Part shown: positions 53,229-61,606 of the stretch, in pieces
Position numbering within the stretch: the stretch's first letter is position 1
Layout: every line of letters begins with the position of its first letter
DNA from: Coleofasciculus sp040219735
GTDB lineage: Bacteria; Cyanobacteriota; Cyanobacteriia; Cyanobacteriales; Coleofasciculaceae
Assembly: GCA_040219735.1 (NCBI GenBank)
Contig: JAVJRX010000029.1
Length of the DNA stretch: 64,000 bases
Strand: one strand, 5' to 3'
Translations under genes and position numbers: made by a program
The notes under the pieces: model-generated
The model's database searches: none
What the model was told of the DNA's origin: nothing
What the model saw: the letters and a program-made list of their open reading frames with translations, nothing else

Positions 53229-54480
53229 ACAATCCTCGGTAAGTCATAAATGCATTTATGAAAATTGTTGGTAGCATTGACAATATTTCAAAAATGAATA
53301 TTTTTTTTACGGTAGAAACTTGTACTAGTGTTATTGTAATAAATTGCGTAACAATAGTACTAGGAACTATTATCCATGAATTTTTAATCCATCCCTTAGA
53401 ACTATTAAGTGATATCATAATAGAAGCCAATGATTTAATCATAGAATTACCTGCCATAAAAACTAATTCAGATTCAAGATGAGCATATTTTTCTCCTAAA
53501 ATCCAAAGTAATTCTCTGGGAAATAGTGCTGCAAAACCGATTAAAAATAATGAGAAAAAAATAAATAAACCAATAGTTTGAAAGTAGCGAAACCGTAGTT
53601 GATTGACTGACTGACATCGAGCAAAACTAGGTGCAATAATACTGCTCATAACTGAGCCAATAACTGCAAGCAAGACTCCAAGTCTTCCTAATGCTCCTAC
53701 TTCAGCAATACTTTGGGTATTCCCTAAAATACTAATTAACCATATAGTAAACTGTCCTTGGATACAATAAAAAATAAAATAAGGAGCCTGACTTTTGACA
53801 AGCTTGAGAATTTCTTCCCTATCCTTTGGCTGAACTGAGGCTTTATTGTTAACGTTATCGGTAACCCAATAACCTATTAGTAAGCGCTGTAATCCTGACG
53901 CAACAGTTGATGCAATCAGGGCAACAGCAGCATTTAAGTAAGTTAAATAGGCAAAACTCAACATACACAGCCGAGAAGCTGCAAAAATTAGCTCCAAGCT
54001 TTGAAGTCGATTAATCTGTGAGTGCAGTCGTGGAACTACAACTAACACCCCCGTAGTTAATCTAAAATTAAACTCCACCAACACTATCACGATAATTAAA
54101 GTAGCATAAACAATCGAAATGCCATTACTAATTAGCAACCAAAGCAGAATTGGCGTAACCACAATTATAGCGATTACAGCTAAGTAACGCCGCAACTGCA
54201 TAGCTGTATTGATGAGTTGCCCAAAGCGATACTGATCTTGCCAGACTTTACCCCCAATTACTGAAAGACCACTACCAATCCCCATATCAGCTAGTACATT
54301 CATCGTTGCTTGCATGGTGTTAGCGATAGTAAAGTAGGCATATTGTTGCTGTTCCAAAGTGCGAACTAGCAAAATTCCACTGGTAAATCCCAACGCTTGA
54401 ACGACCAGTTGAGCAGAGACAAATTGGCTGAGTATTTTTGCCCTACGAATTAGAGTAGAGGGCAAGAAAGTTGGAGGCAT
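53206..54480 (-). CDS. Wzx-type polysaccharide flippase
   Basis: A 424-aa membrane protein with about 12 hydrophobic helices, of the MOP (polysaccharide transporter/MATE-like) superfamily that flips lipid-linked repeat units. The opening LSQFVSAQLVVQALGFTSGI, then LEQQQYAYFTIANTMQATMN, matches the family. It is the first gene of the long minus-strand operon, so its promoter should lie in 54481-54862. The gene is AT-rich. Confidence 0.82.
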   Translation of the reverse strand: MPPTFLPSTLIRRAKILSQFVSAQLVVQALGFTSGILLVRTLEQQQYAYFTIANTMQATMNVLADMGIGSGLSVIGGKVWQDQYRFGQLINTAMQLRRYLAVIAIIVVTPILLWLLISNGISIVYATLIIVIVLVEFNFRLTTGVLVVVPRLHSQINRLQSLELIFAASRLCMLSFAYLTYLNAAVALIASTVASGLQRLLIGYWVTDNVNNKASVQPKDREEILKLVKSQAPYFIFYCIQGQFTIWLISILGNTQSIAEVGALGRLGVLLAVIGSVMSSIIAPSFARCQSVNQLRFRYFQTIGLFIFFSLFLIGFAALFPRELLWILGEKYAHLESELVFMAGNSMIKSLASIMISLNSSKGWIKNSWIIVPSTIVTQFITITLVQVSTVKKIFIFEILSMLPTIFINAFMTYRGLYEDKKSD

Positions 54481-54862
54481 TTAACGTTCTTTTAATACAT
54501 CTGAATCCAGAAGTTTAATCACTCTATTGCTTGAGGAGACAACCCAATCAGTAACATCCCTGAAAAGGTGATCGCCAAACACTACTACATACAATACCCA
54601 ATCAAATTATCAGGACAAACACAAATTTTCTTAAGCGCTCCCAACGCCTCATACTAAATCATGGTTCCCCATCCCCGTTATAATTCAGTCCTTGTCAAGC
54701 GGACTTTGTTTGTATAGCAGCGATTTTAATCGCCGTGGCAAAAAGGGGTAAACTTCTCCCATAGACAATAATCGACCCATAGATTTTAAATGGTTACTCT
54801 CTAGGTCGATTATCGGTAAAACCAGGTACTTAGACGACGGTGGCAAACCCTACGGCGATCGC
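54481..54862. other. Intergenic region upstream of the exopolysaccharide operon
   Basis: These 382 bases lie between the flippase start and the 3' end of fabG; both genes are on the minus strand. They should contain the operon promoter. An inverted pair ATAATCGACC (54768-54777) / GGTCGATTAT (54804-54813) encloses 26 bases and may be the fabG terminator or an operator. One HIP1 site lies near 54856. No gene is seen. Confidence 0.5.
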
Positions 54863-55624
54863 TCACGCCATAACCATACCGCCATCGACATTGAACACCT
54901 GCCCAGTAATATAAGCGGCGGCTGGATCGGCAGCTAAAAATCTCACCATGCCAGCAATTTCCTCTGGCTTCCCATAGCGACCTAGGGGAATATATTTGAT
55001 GATATCCTCAGATTTAATGTCTTTGGTCATATCGGTTTCAATAAATCCAGGAGCCACAGCATTTACGGTAATCCCACGAGGCGCTAATTCCTTCGCCACG
55101 GTTTTGGTAAACCCAATGACTCCAGCCTTGGCTGCACTATAATTAGCCTGACCCGGATTGCCCATTTGTCCAGCAACGGAGGCAATATTAATAATCCGAC
55201 CTGATTTTTGCTTGAGCATGATTTTACTGGCTGCCCGAGTACAGAAAAAGACACCCGTCAGATTCAGGTCAATCACCGCCTGCCAATCGTCGGGTTTCAT
55301 CCGGATCAAGAGGGTGTCGCGGGTAATCCCGGCATTATTCACCAATACGTCTAGGCGACCAAATTTGTCTTTGGTTTCCTTGACGAGAGTCTCGACATCT
55401 TCCAGTTTCGAGACATCTGCCTGAAGCGCGATCGCATCTCCTCCGGCTTCTGTAATTGCGGCGACAACTTCATTGGCAGCCCCACTGGAACTGGCGTAGT
55501 TAACCACTACCTTCGCGCCCTCTGCGGCTAATGCCAATGCCACAGCGCGACCAATTCCCCGCGACGCCCCAGTGACAATCGCCACGCGATCGCTGAGTTG
55601 GGCAGATGTCTGTGATGCTTCCAT
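54863..55624 (-). CDS. fabG: 3-oxoacyl-ACP reductase FabG
   Basis: NADPH-dependent reductase of fatty acid elongation, 253 aa, a short-chain dehydrogenase. The cofactor site is VTGASRGIGRAVALALAAEG, then LVNNAGITRDTLLIRM. The catalytic residues are Ser in INIASVAGQMG and Tyr/Lys in YSAAKAGVIGFTK. The end YITGQVFNVDGGMVMA is typical. Divergent from the thioredoxin gene. Confidence 0.95.
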   Translation of the reverse strand: MEASQTSAQLSDRVAIVTGASRGIGRAVALALAAEGAKVVVNYASSSGAANEVVAAITEAGGDAIALQADVSKLEDVETLVKETKDKFGRLDVLVNNAGITRDTLLIRMKPDDWQAVIDLNLTGVFFCTRAASKIMLKQKSGRIINIASVAGQMGNPGQANYSAAKAGVIGFTKTVAKELAPRGITVNAVAPGFIETDMTKDIKSEDIIKYIPLGRYGKPEEIAGMVRFLAADPAAAYITGQVFNVDGGMVMA

Positions 55625-55713
55625 AAAAAATCTCTCTCTCTACTAGCTGAAGTCAGCTTTTAGCATTTTGCACTAGAATCGAGCCAAACAACTAATAACC
55701 GTGATGTTTTGTT

Positions 55714-56031
55714 ATGGCAGTAAAAAAACAGTTTGCCAGTTTTCAGGAACTCCTCTCTGGATCTGATGTACCCGTTTTGGTCGATTTTTACGCGACCTGG
55801 TGTGGTCCATGTCAAATGATGGCACCGATCCTCGAGCAAATTGGTGTCCAGCTCAAGGGTAAGCTAAAAGTGGTCAAAATTGATACAGACAAATACCCCC
55901 AGATTGCCTCTGAGCATCATATTGAAGCCTTGCCTACCTTGGTACTGTTTAAGGGTACCAAACCCGTAGAACGCATTGAGGGACTAGTCTCCGAAAAGCA
56001 GCTTATAGAACGACTACAACCCTTACTCTAA
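55714..56031 (+). CDS. trxA: Thioredoxin
   Basis: A 105-aa cytosolic thioredoxin. The active site is YATWCGPCQMMAPI, and the cis-proline loop is IEALPTLVLFKG. The length and start MAVKKQFASFQELLSGSDV fit a cyanobacterial m/x/y-type thioredoxin, though the type cannot be set with certainty. It is divergent from fabG and convergent with thf1, with a perfect hairpin just after its stop. Confidence 0.92.
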   Translation: MAVKKQFASFQELLSGSDVPVLVDFYATWCGPCQMMAPILEQIGVQLKGKLKVVKIDTDKYPQIASEHHIEALPTLVLFKGTKPVERIEGLVSEKQLIERLQPLL

Positions 56032-56034
56032 GCA

Positions 56035-56061
56035 TAGAGACGTTCCGTCGGAACGTCTCTA
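56035..56061. repeat. TAGAGACGTTCC hairpin after the thioredoxin gene
   Basis: TAGAGACGTTCC-GTC-GGAACGTCTCTA, 12-bp perfect arms, 4 bases after the stop codon. It is the core of the elements at 6639-6714 and 12796-12870, with loop GTC instead of GCC; both arms are intact. It may act as a terminator for the convergent pair. Confidence 0.7.
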
Positions 56062-56134
56062 CCAACGCGGAACTTGGTACTAATTTTAAGCTGGATCAAG
56101 AACTAGATCCGTCCTCCCCACGCCCTGATCAGCT

Positions 56135-56860
56135 TCACGATGCTGTCGTGGATTCTGGGGAATCACTGGGCGGAATCGTGGCTTTATTCTTTTCCTGTTC
56201 CCGCTGTTCCCGTTTTTTGCGATCAGCTTTGATGGCATCTTCGAGGACAATCTGAGCTTGAGCCATTTTTTCCAGGTTACTGCGATACAACTCCAAGTCT
56301 TTTTGTAATTTCTCTTGGGGAAGATGCAAGGTTTGACCGATTTTCTGGAGAGTTTCCGTAGACTGTTTCGCGTCTTTGACTAACTCCGGATCTGCCTGTT
56401 CCAGAAGGGTATACAAGCCAATCGCAAACAGGCGAGAGTATTTAAACTTAGGATTATCTGCGATCGCGGCAACCGTGGTATGAATATCCTCAGAACCCTC
56501 TAGGGGCGTTGGCGAACTAAACCAGTTAACCAGTTCTTTCCCCGATAAACGCCCTACTGCCGCTTTCAGTTTTTCGGCATCATGCTGATACTGTTGCGGA
56601 TTGCTGCCCACCGCCTGACACAGCGCGTCAAAAATGGATTCTTTATCCCGTTCCGGTCGATAGCCTTGCATGAAGCGGTTAAAGGAAGCGACTACGCCCA
56701 AGGCATAGATTGGATCATACTTAAAATCCCCATTGACCGCCAGCAAATGCATCTCGACCATCAATTCTTCTACCACCCGTCGGTAAATCGAGTTGATTGG
56801 GCGGGTGTGATAGTTATAAAAATCTCGTTTCGTATCCGAGACGGTGCGAACGTTACTCAC
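56135..56860 (-). CDS. thf1: Thylakoid formation / PSII repair protein Thf1 (Psb29)
   Basis: A 241-aa protein involved in photosystem II assembly and repair with FtsH. The N-terminus TVSDTKRDFYNYHTRPINSI and VSFNRFMQGYRPERDKESIF-type segment are diagnostic. The C-terminal 45 residues (QAQIVLEDAIKADRKKREQR) are a charged coiled coil. The start MSNVRTVSDTKRDF is typical. It converges with the thioredoxin gene. Confidence 0.93.
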   Translation of the reverse strand: MSNVRTVSDTKRDFYNYHTRPINSIYRRVVEELMVEMHLLAVNGDFKYDPIYALGVVASFNRFMQGYRPERDKESIFDALCQAVGSNPQQYQHDAEKLKAAVGRLSGKELVNWFSSPTPLEGSEDIHTTVAAIADNPKFKYSRLFAIGLYTLLEQADPELVKDAKQSTETLQKIGQTLHLPQEKLQKDLELYRSNLEKMAQAQIVLEDAIKADRKKREQREQEKNKATIPPSDSPESTTAS

Positions 56861-57147
56861 AGAGCAAAATATAAAGGATATTTTTTACCATTGTCTCGCT
56901 TGAGGGACTCAATTCCCTAGAACCAGAAGAGATGACTCTCTCCTTTGCCAAGCTACTACTCCACTCCTTTCGGGCGCATCCACTACGATGAACGCTTGGT
57001 TTTCACCCTAGGGGGTAGAGTCCCAACCGAGTCATTCCTTCCATCTTACCAGTTATTCCCCTACTCGCACTTCCTACCGCTCGCCTTCGACACTATTGGG
57101 CGAAACTGAAAAATCAGTATAATGTTTTTTGGCTTGACGCTGTTAAT

Positions 57148-57777
57148 GTGAACCCTCGACTTATGACTCTACCGCCAGAACTGATCACCCTGGCAAGCTA
57201 CATGGCTGGTGAATTTGACAACCAACAACAGGCGTTGGCTGAACCCGTCTGGTATGTTCATTTACACCTGTGGCAACGCCCTATCCCCTTGTTTAGCGAA
57301 GACAGCCTCACCCTCTTTGCCGAACAAGCACCGATTACTAACCTCGCTCGCCCCTACCGTCAAAGGATTTTCCGGCTGTATCAAAGTGACCAACCCTCCA
57401 CTGGCTTACAGGTACAGTATTATCAGATAAAAGACCCAGAAACCGTTCGCGGTGCAGGTTGCCATCCCGAATTGTTGCAGCAGCTTACCCCCGAAGATAT
57501 TACCCTTTTACCCGATTGCCGTCTGAACGTGCAGATGCACCAAATTAGTTTAAATAATTACGAATTTAGTACCACTTCAGTCAGTGAGCACCCTTGTTGC
57601 TTTAGTTATCAGGGCAATAATTACCAAGTATCCCTAGGCTTTGAAGCAACAGCCGATGAATTTCGTAGCTACGATAAAGGCATCGATCCCAGTACCGGAA
57701 AAGCCACCTGGGGAGCCTTGCTTGGTCCATTTCGATTCACAAAACGTCAAGACTTCACGGCTGAACTGCCAATTTAA
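57148..57777 (+). CDS. CpcT/CpeT-family chromophore lyase
   Basis: A 209-aa protein of the CpcT/CpeT family, which attaches phycobilin to cysteines of phycobiliproteins (CpcT acts on CpcB Cys153). Signature segments are LASYMAGEFDNQQQALAEPV, YRQRIFRLYQ, and DPSTGKATWGALLGPFRFTK. The start is a GTG at 57148; an ATG at residue 6 is an alternative. It is not next to cpc genes here, so its exact bilin and target cannot be told. It converges with the STAS gene. Confidence 0.87.
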   Translation: MNPRLMTLPPELITLASYMAGEFDNQQQALAEPVWYVHLHLWQRPIPLFSEDSLTLFAEQAPITNLARPYRQRIFRLYQSDQPSTGLQVQYYQIKDPETVRGAGCHPELLQQLTPEDITLLPDCRLNVQMHQISLNNYEFSTTSVSEHPCCFSYQGNNYQVSLGFEATADEFRSYDKGIDPSTGKATWGALLGPFRFTKRQDFTAELPI

Positions 57778-57797
57778 TTAATTATGAATCCCTTTCT

Positions 57798-58166
57798 TCA
57801 GGTTGCCATACTCCGGGGTACACCTTCCAAAGCTTCTTGCTCCGTTTCAAAAATTTCAAACACGGAGTCCATCATCGTAACTTCAAACACCAGTTTGGCT
57901 TCGGGATGGACATTACAGATGCGAAAGCTACCTTTTACCTTATCGGCATCTCGCATACCAGCGACTAGAGAGGTTAAACCAGAACTGTCAATAAAGTTAA
58001 CCTGACTGAGATTAACCACCACATGGCGGCTGAGTTTGGAAATACATTCTTGTAATTTCAGGCGAAATTGCCAAGCTGTGGTGATGTCGAGACGTCCAAT
58101 TGGCGCCAAAACAATAACCGTTGTACCATCTTTGGTTGTGTGTGTTTTTTGATCAATATGAATCAT
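57798..58166 (-). CDS. STAS-domain protein (anti-sigma factor antagonist type)
   Basis: A 122-aa single STAS domain. The phospho-acceptor serine is in NFIDSSGLTSLVAGMRDADK near residue 65, the position phosphorylated in SpoIIAA-like proteins. IAPIGRLDITTAWQFRLKLQ is the conserved N-terminal strand-helix. It would act in a partner-switch cascade with a kinase and phosphatase, neither of which is nearby. There is a palindrome pair just upstream. Confidence 0.8.
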   Translation of the reverse strand: MIHIDQKTHTTKDGTTVIVLAPIGRLDITTAWQFRLKLQECISKLSRHVVVNLSQVNFIDSSGLTSLVAGMRDADKVKGSFRICNVHPEAKLVFEVTMMDSVFEIFETEQEALEGVPRSMAT

Positions 58167-58184
58167 CGTTTACCTCGCGTGAGA

Positions 58185-58258
58185 CTCCGACTTCAGCGAA
58201 GTAAGTCGGAGAGTGTCGTTTGTTCGACAATCCCTGACTTCAACAAAGTAAGTCAGGG
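58185..58258. repeat. Paired CGACTT/AAGTCG hairpins
   Basis: CTCCGACTT...AAGTCGGAG (58185-58211) and CCCTGACTT...AAGTCAGGG (58232-58258) are two 27-base hairpins with matching centres (TCAGCGAAGT and TCAACAAAGT), 20 bases apart. The stems differ, but the changes are compensated on both arms. They are related to the psbM hairpin at 30215-30239. The rest of the gap to 58433 shows nothing else. Confidence 0.65.
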
Positions 58259-58432
58259 TTGTTGAAAAGACCTCCTTGAGCAGCAGTAGCTCCCCTTGAC
58301 ATCACAAGAGGAGCCATAAAGGGTTTGGGTATCAATTCCGTTACTTAGGTGTTGGGCGAATTGTTGAAACAACAAGTAACTTAATTTGGCAACCTATGCT
58401 ACTTATCCCGTAGTTTAACGCAGATGGTTAGA

Positions 58433-59467
58433 TTAGGTCGAAGGAGTCCAGTTTACCCAATCTTGAGGTTTGAGAAAGATTTCATAAAGTTCAGCCTCTG
58501 GTGTATTCGGTTCGGGTTGGTAGCCATATTCCCAACGTACCAAGGGAGGGAGGGACATGAGAATCGATTCGGTGCGTCCGTTCGTTTGCAAGCCAAAGAT
58601 CGTTCCCCGGTCATAAACTAGGTTAAATTCAACATACCGCCCCCGACGATAAAGCTGGAAGTTGCGTTCGCTTTCGCCATAGTCCATACCCTGTCGCCGC
58701 TCGACAATGGGCACATAAGCAGGCAAAAACGCATTACCACACTCCTGCACCCAGGCAAACAGTTGTTCCCAGGTTCGGGGTGGTAACGCCCCCAGTTCCT
58801 TGCTGTAAATGGCTGCTGATTTTTCTGGGTGGGGACCTTTATACAATTCCCCGCTTCCGTCTTGATAATCAAAAAACAGTCCGCCAACGCCTCGTGTTTC
58901 TTGACGGTGTTTGAGATAAAAATATTCATCACACCAGCGCTTGAATACGGGATAGTACTCTGAGTGATGCTGATCACAGGCTGTTTTTAGTGTTTGATGG
59001 AAATGAGCCGCATCTTCAGCAAAGGGGTAGTATGGCGTTAAATCTGCCCCTCCACCAAACCACCAAACCGGTCCTGCTTCAAAGTAACGATAATTTAAGT
59101 GAACCGTGGGGATATAGGGATTGCGTGGATGCAGCACCATGGATGTACCCGTGGCATAAAATCCATGACCTGCGGCTTCTGGACGTTGGGTTAAAATCGA
59201 GGGCGGAAGCTGAGTCCCCCACACTTCAGAAAAATTAACACCCCCCTGTTCAAAGACAGCGCCATCCCGGATGACACGAGAACGACCCCCGCCTCCTTCT
59301 TCTCGCTGCCAAGAATCTTCCTGGAACTGACCCGTACCATCAAGTTCTGCCAAGGATTCACAAATAGTGTCTTGAAGCTGCTGCATGAACTGCTTCACTC
59401 TATCCCTAGAGTCAGTGGCAGGTAATGAAGGATTCGGATTTGTTGTCGGTGTCTGAGTTGCGGTCAT
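58433..59467 (-). CDS. hemF: Oxygen-dependent coproporphyrinogen III oxidase
   Basis: Converts coproporphyrinogen III to protoporphyrinogen IX in heme and chlorophyll synthesis. The 344-aa protein has GGVNFSEVWG, PTVHLNYRYFEAGPVWWFGG, FDQDGSGE-like GLFFDYQDGSGELYKG, and RRGRYVEFNLVYDRGTIFGL, all conserved in HemF. The catalytic Asp lies in RGTIFGLQTNGRTESILMSL region neighbours. The N-terminal 25 residues (TQTPTTNPNPSLPATDSRD) are low-complexity. Intact. Confidence 0.95.
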   Translation of the reverse strand: MTATQTPTTNPNPSLPATDSRDRVKQFMQQLQDTICESLAELDGTGQFQEDSWQREEGGGGRSRVIRDGAVFEQGGVNFSEVWGTQLPPSILTQRPEAAGHGFYATGTSMVLHPRNPYIPTVHLNYRYFEAGPVWWFGGGADLTPYYPFAEDAAHFHQTLKTACDQHHSEYYPVFKRWCDEYFYLKHRQETRGVGGLFFDYQDGSGELYKGPHPEKSAAIYSKELGALPPRTWEQLFAWVQECGNAFLPAYVPIVERRQGMDYGESERNFQLYRRGRYVEFNLVYDRGTIFGLQTNGRTESILMSLPPLVRWEYGYQPEPNTPEAELYEIFLKPQDWVNWTPST

Positions 59468-59724
59468 AATTTCAATAGTAGTAATACAGTATTACCCAAA
59501 CCTGAAGACTATTGTTGGGTATTTTAAGGGTTCCAGCGTTTATTTTACAGGTTTCTGGTGTCAACTATCCAAACTAATTGCTAGACAATAGAGTGGGGGC
59601 TTGATTGTGCTGTCTACCGCAACTGTGCTAACCGGGAAAGACGTTATTGGTTTGATAGTCATCAGAACCGTGGCTTGCCGAACTATGATAAACATTGCTG
59701 AAGCGTCGCGATAGGAGGCGTGTT

Positions 59725-60207
59725 GTGATCCTAAATTTTTCTTTTAAGTTAATCGCTGGTCAAGAGGGTCTTTGGTGCAAGTTTTCCCTCTTTCGGACTT
59801 ATCGCGCCCTCAGTCAGGCTCCAGTGGACGTTCTTTGGCAAAAATTAATCAATTTGGCAGATGTCTCCTGGAATCCTCTGCTATGTAGCACTAATGCGCC
59901 CAGAGGATTAATCCCTAAGCCCGGTTTAATTTACCAGGTGGTGACGCGCTTAATTCCCATTCCTGTGCGAGTTTTTGTCGAACGGGTATTGCCCGGTGAA
60001 TTAATCAGCGTTCGGATGTTAGCCATTCCGGGGGTAGAAAATCGAGTGACTTATCGGGTGGAGTCAGGCTTGTGTGGGACTTACGTATCCTTTTCGGTGA
60101 CAATGCGGGGATGGCTATCCCCCTTGCTGTGGTGGTTTATTCGCCCCTATGCTGCCCGTGTCGCTGCTGAATTGGCTCAAGCGGCAGAACAGGGAGCGGT
60201 TCTTTGA
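59725..60207 (+). CDS. SRPBCC-superfamily protein
   Basis: A 160-aa protein starting at a GTG with AGGAGG at 59713-59718, 6 bases upstream. The TTG at 59695 is rejected because it lies before this Shine-Dalgarno sequence. The START/Bet v1-like pattern is visible: FRTYRALSQAPVDVLWQKLI, VLPGELISVRMLAIPGVENR, then a long C-terminal helix WWFIRPYAARVAAELAQAAE. Such proteins bind lipids or polyketides. There is no catalytic signature and the ligand is unknown. The gene lies between hemF and mrp. Confidence 0.65.
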   Translation: MILNFSFKLIAGQEGLWCKFSLFRTYRALSQAPVDVLWQKLINLADVSWNPLLCSTNAPRGLIPKPGLIYQVVTRLIPIPVRVFVERVLPGELISVRMLAIPGVENRVTYRVESGLCGTYVSFSVTMRGWLSPLLWWFIRPYAARVAAELAQAAEQGAVL

Positions 60208-60341
60208 GCAAATTTTTAGTTTTGAGTGAGGAAATTCTTTGACAGGTGAGGAATGAGTAATCAGCCGTAACCTATTAAGATATTAAGATTAATGAAGATG
60301 TTTGTCCCGGCACATTGTCACCCTAGGAACTTTTCCTGATT

Positions 60342-61409
60342 ATGGTTGATATCCATTCAGTCTTAGACGTACTACGTCCTGTACAAGACCCTGAACTCCA
60401 AAAGAGTTTGGTGGAATTGAATATGATCCGCAATGTTAAAATCGACGGCGGGACGGTTAGCTTTACACTCGTGTTAACCACACCCGCCTGTCCGTTGCGT
60501 GAGTTTATTGTGGAGGATTGCCAAAAGGCGGTGAAGCAGCTTCCGGATGTGGAAGAGGTTGTGGTAGATGTGACAGCCGAGACACCGCAGCAGAAATCTT
60601 TACCCGATCGCCAAGGGATTGATGGTGTCAAAAATCTAGTCGCTATTTCCAGTGGTAAGGGCGGTGTAGGCAAAAGTACTGTGGCTGTGAATGTAGCCGT
60701 TGCCCTTGCCCAGACAGGAGCCAAGGTGGGTTTGATTGATGCTGATATTTATGGACCCAATACCGCTGCGATGCTAGGATTAGCGGATGCCAAGGTTATG
60801 GTGCAACAGGGTCCTCAGGGAGAGGTACTCGAACCCGCCTTTAATCACGGGGTTAAATTGGTATCGATGGCATTTCTGATTGACCCCGATCAGCCAGTAA
60901 TTTGGCGCGGACCGATGTTAAATGGTATCATTCGCCAGTTTCTGTACCAGGTGAATTGGGGAGAATTAGATTATCTGATTGTGGACATGCCACCGGGAAC
61001 TGGGGATGCTCAGTTGACCTTAGCCCAAGCGGTACCCATGGCTGGGGCAGTAATTGTGACAACGCCGCAAAATGTTGCCCTCTTGGACTCCCGTCGCGGT
61101 TTGAAGATGTTCCAGCAATTGGGCGTTCCGGTATTGGGCATTGTCGAGAACATGAGTTATTTTATTCCACCCGATCTGCCGGATCGCCAATATGATCTGT
61201 TTGGCTCAGGTGGCGGCGAAAAAACCTCTCAGGAATTAGGGATACCCTTGCTGGGATGTATTCCCCTAGAAATTAACCTGCGACAAGGCGGCGATCGCGG
61301 CTTACCTATTGTCGTGGCTGAACCGGAGTCCCCATCAGCCCAAGCGCTAATCGCGATCGCTAAAAGTATTGCGGCGAAAGTATCTGTTGCTGCCCTTAGC
61401 CACCGTTGA
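60342..61409 (+). CDS. mrp: Mrp/ApbC-family Fe-S cluster carrier ATPase
   Basis: A 355-aa protein with an N-terminal MIP18-type domain (residues 1-85, LRPVQDPELQKSLVELNMIR) and a P-loop ATPase of the ParA/MinD type (AISSGKGGVGKSTVAVNVAV near residue 103). LIVDMPPGTGDAQLTLAQAV is the Walker B region. The CPxC motif that binds the bridging cluster in many Mrp proteins is replaced by SYFIPPDLPDRQYDLFG, so the metal site must differ, as in other cyanobacterial homologues (from memory). It probably delivers Fe-S clusters. Confidence 0.9.
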   Translation: MVDIHSVLDVLRPVQDPELQKSLVELNMIRNVKIDGGTVSFTLVLTTPACPLREFIVEDCQKAVKQLPDVEEVVVDVTAETPQQKSLPDRQGIDGVKNLVAISSGKGGVGKSTVAVNVAVALAQTGAKVGLIDADIYGPNTAAMLGLADAKVMVQQGPQGEVLEPAFNHGVKLVSMAFLIDPDQPVIWRGPMLNGIIRQFLYQVNWGELDYLIVDMPPGTGDAQLTLAQAVPMAGAVIVTTPQNVALLDSRRGLKMFQQLGVPVLGIVENMSYFIPPDLPDRQYDLFGSGGGEKTSQELGIPLLGCIPLEINLRQGGDRGLPIVVAEPESPSAQALIAIAKSIAAKVSVAALSHR

Positions 61410-61606
61410 TAGTTGGTTGAATTCGCAGTAGAAAAAGTAGGAGTACAAGGGACAGCCTTCTTCCCTATTCAGCAATCTATTCTTCCCTATTTTCAGATAG
61501 CCTAGGATTTGATCAGGAATTATCCAAAATCTTTTTGAGAAATTCCTGACCCTTACATCTGAAGAGCGCTAATTGCTCTAAACCTCAATCCCATTCCCCA
61601 ACGATT

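Noticed and set aside
56930..57060. Possible structured RNA or tRNA upstream of the cpcT-like gene
   Set aside because: No T-loop, anticodon arm or acceptor stem could be formed on either strand.
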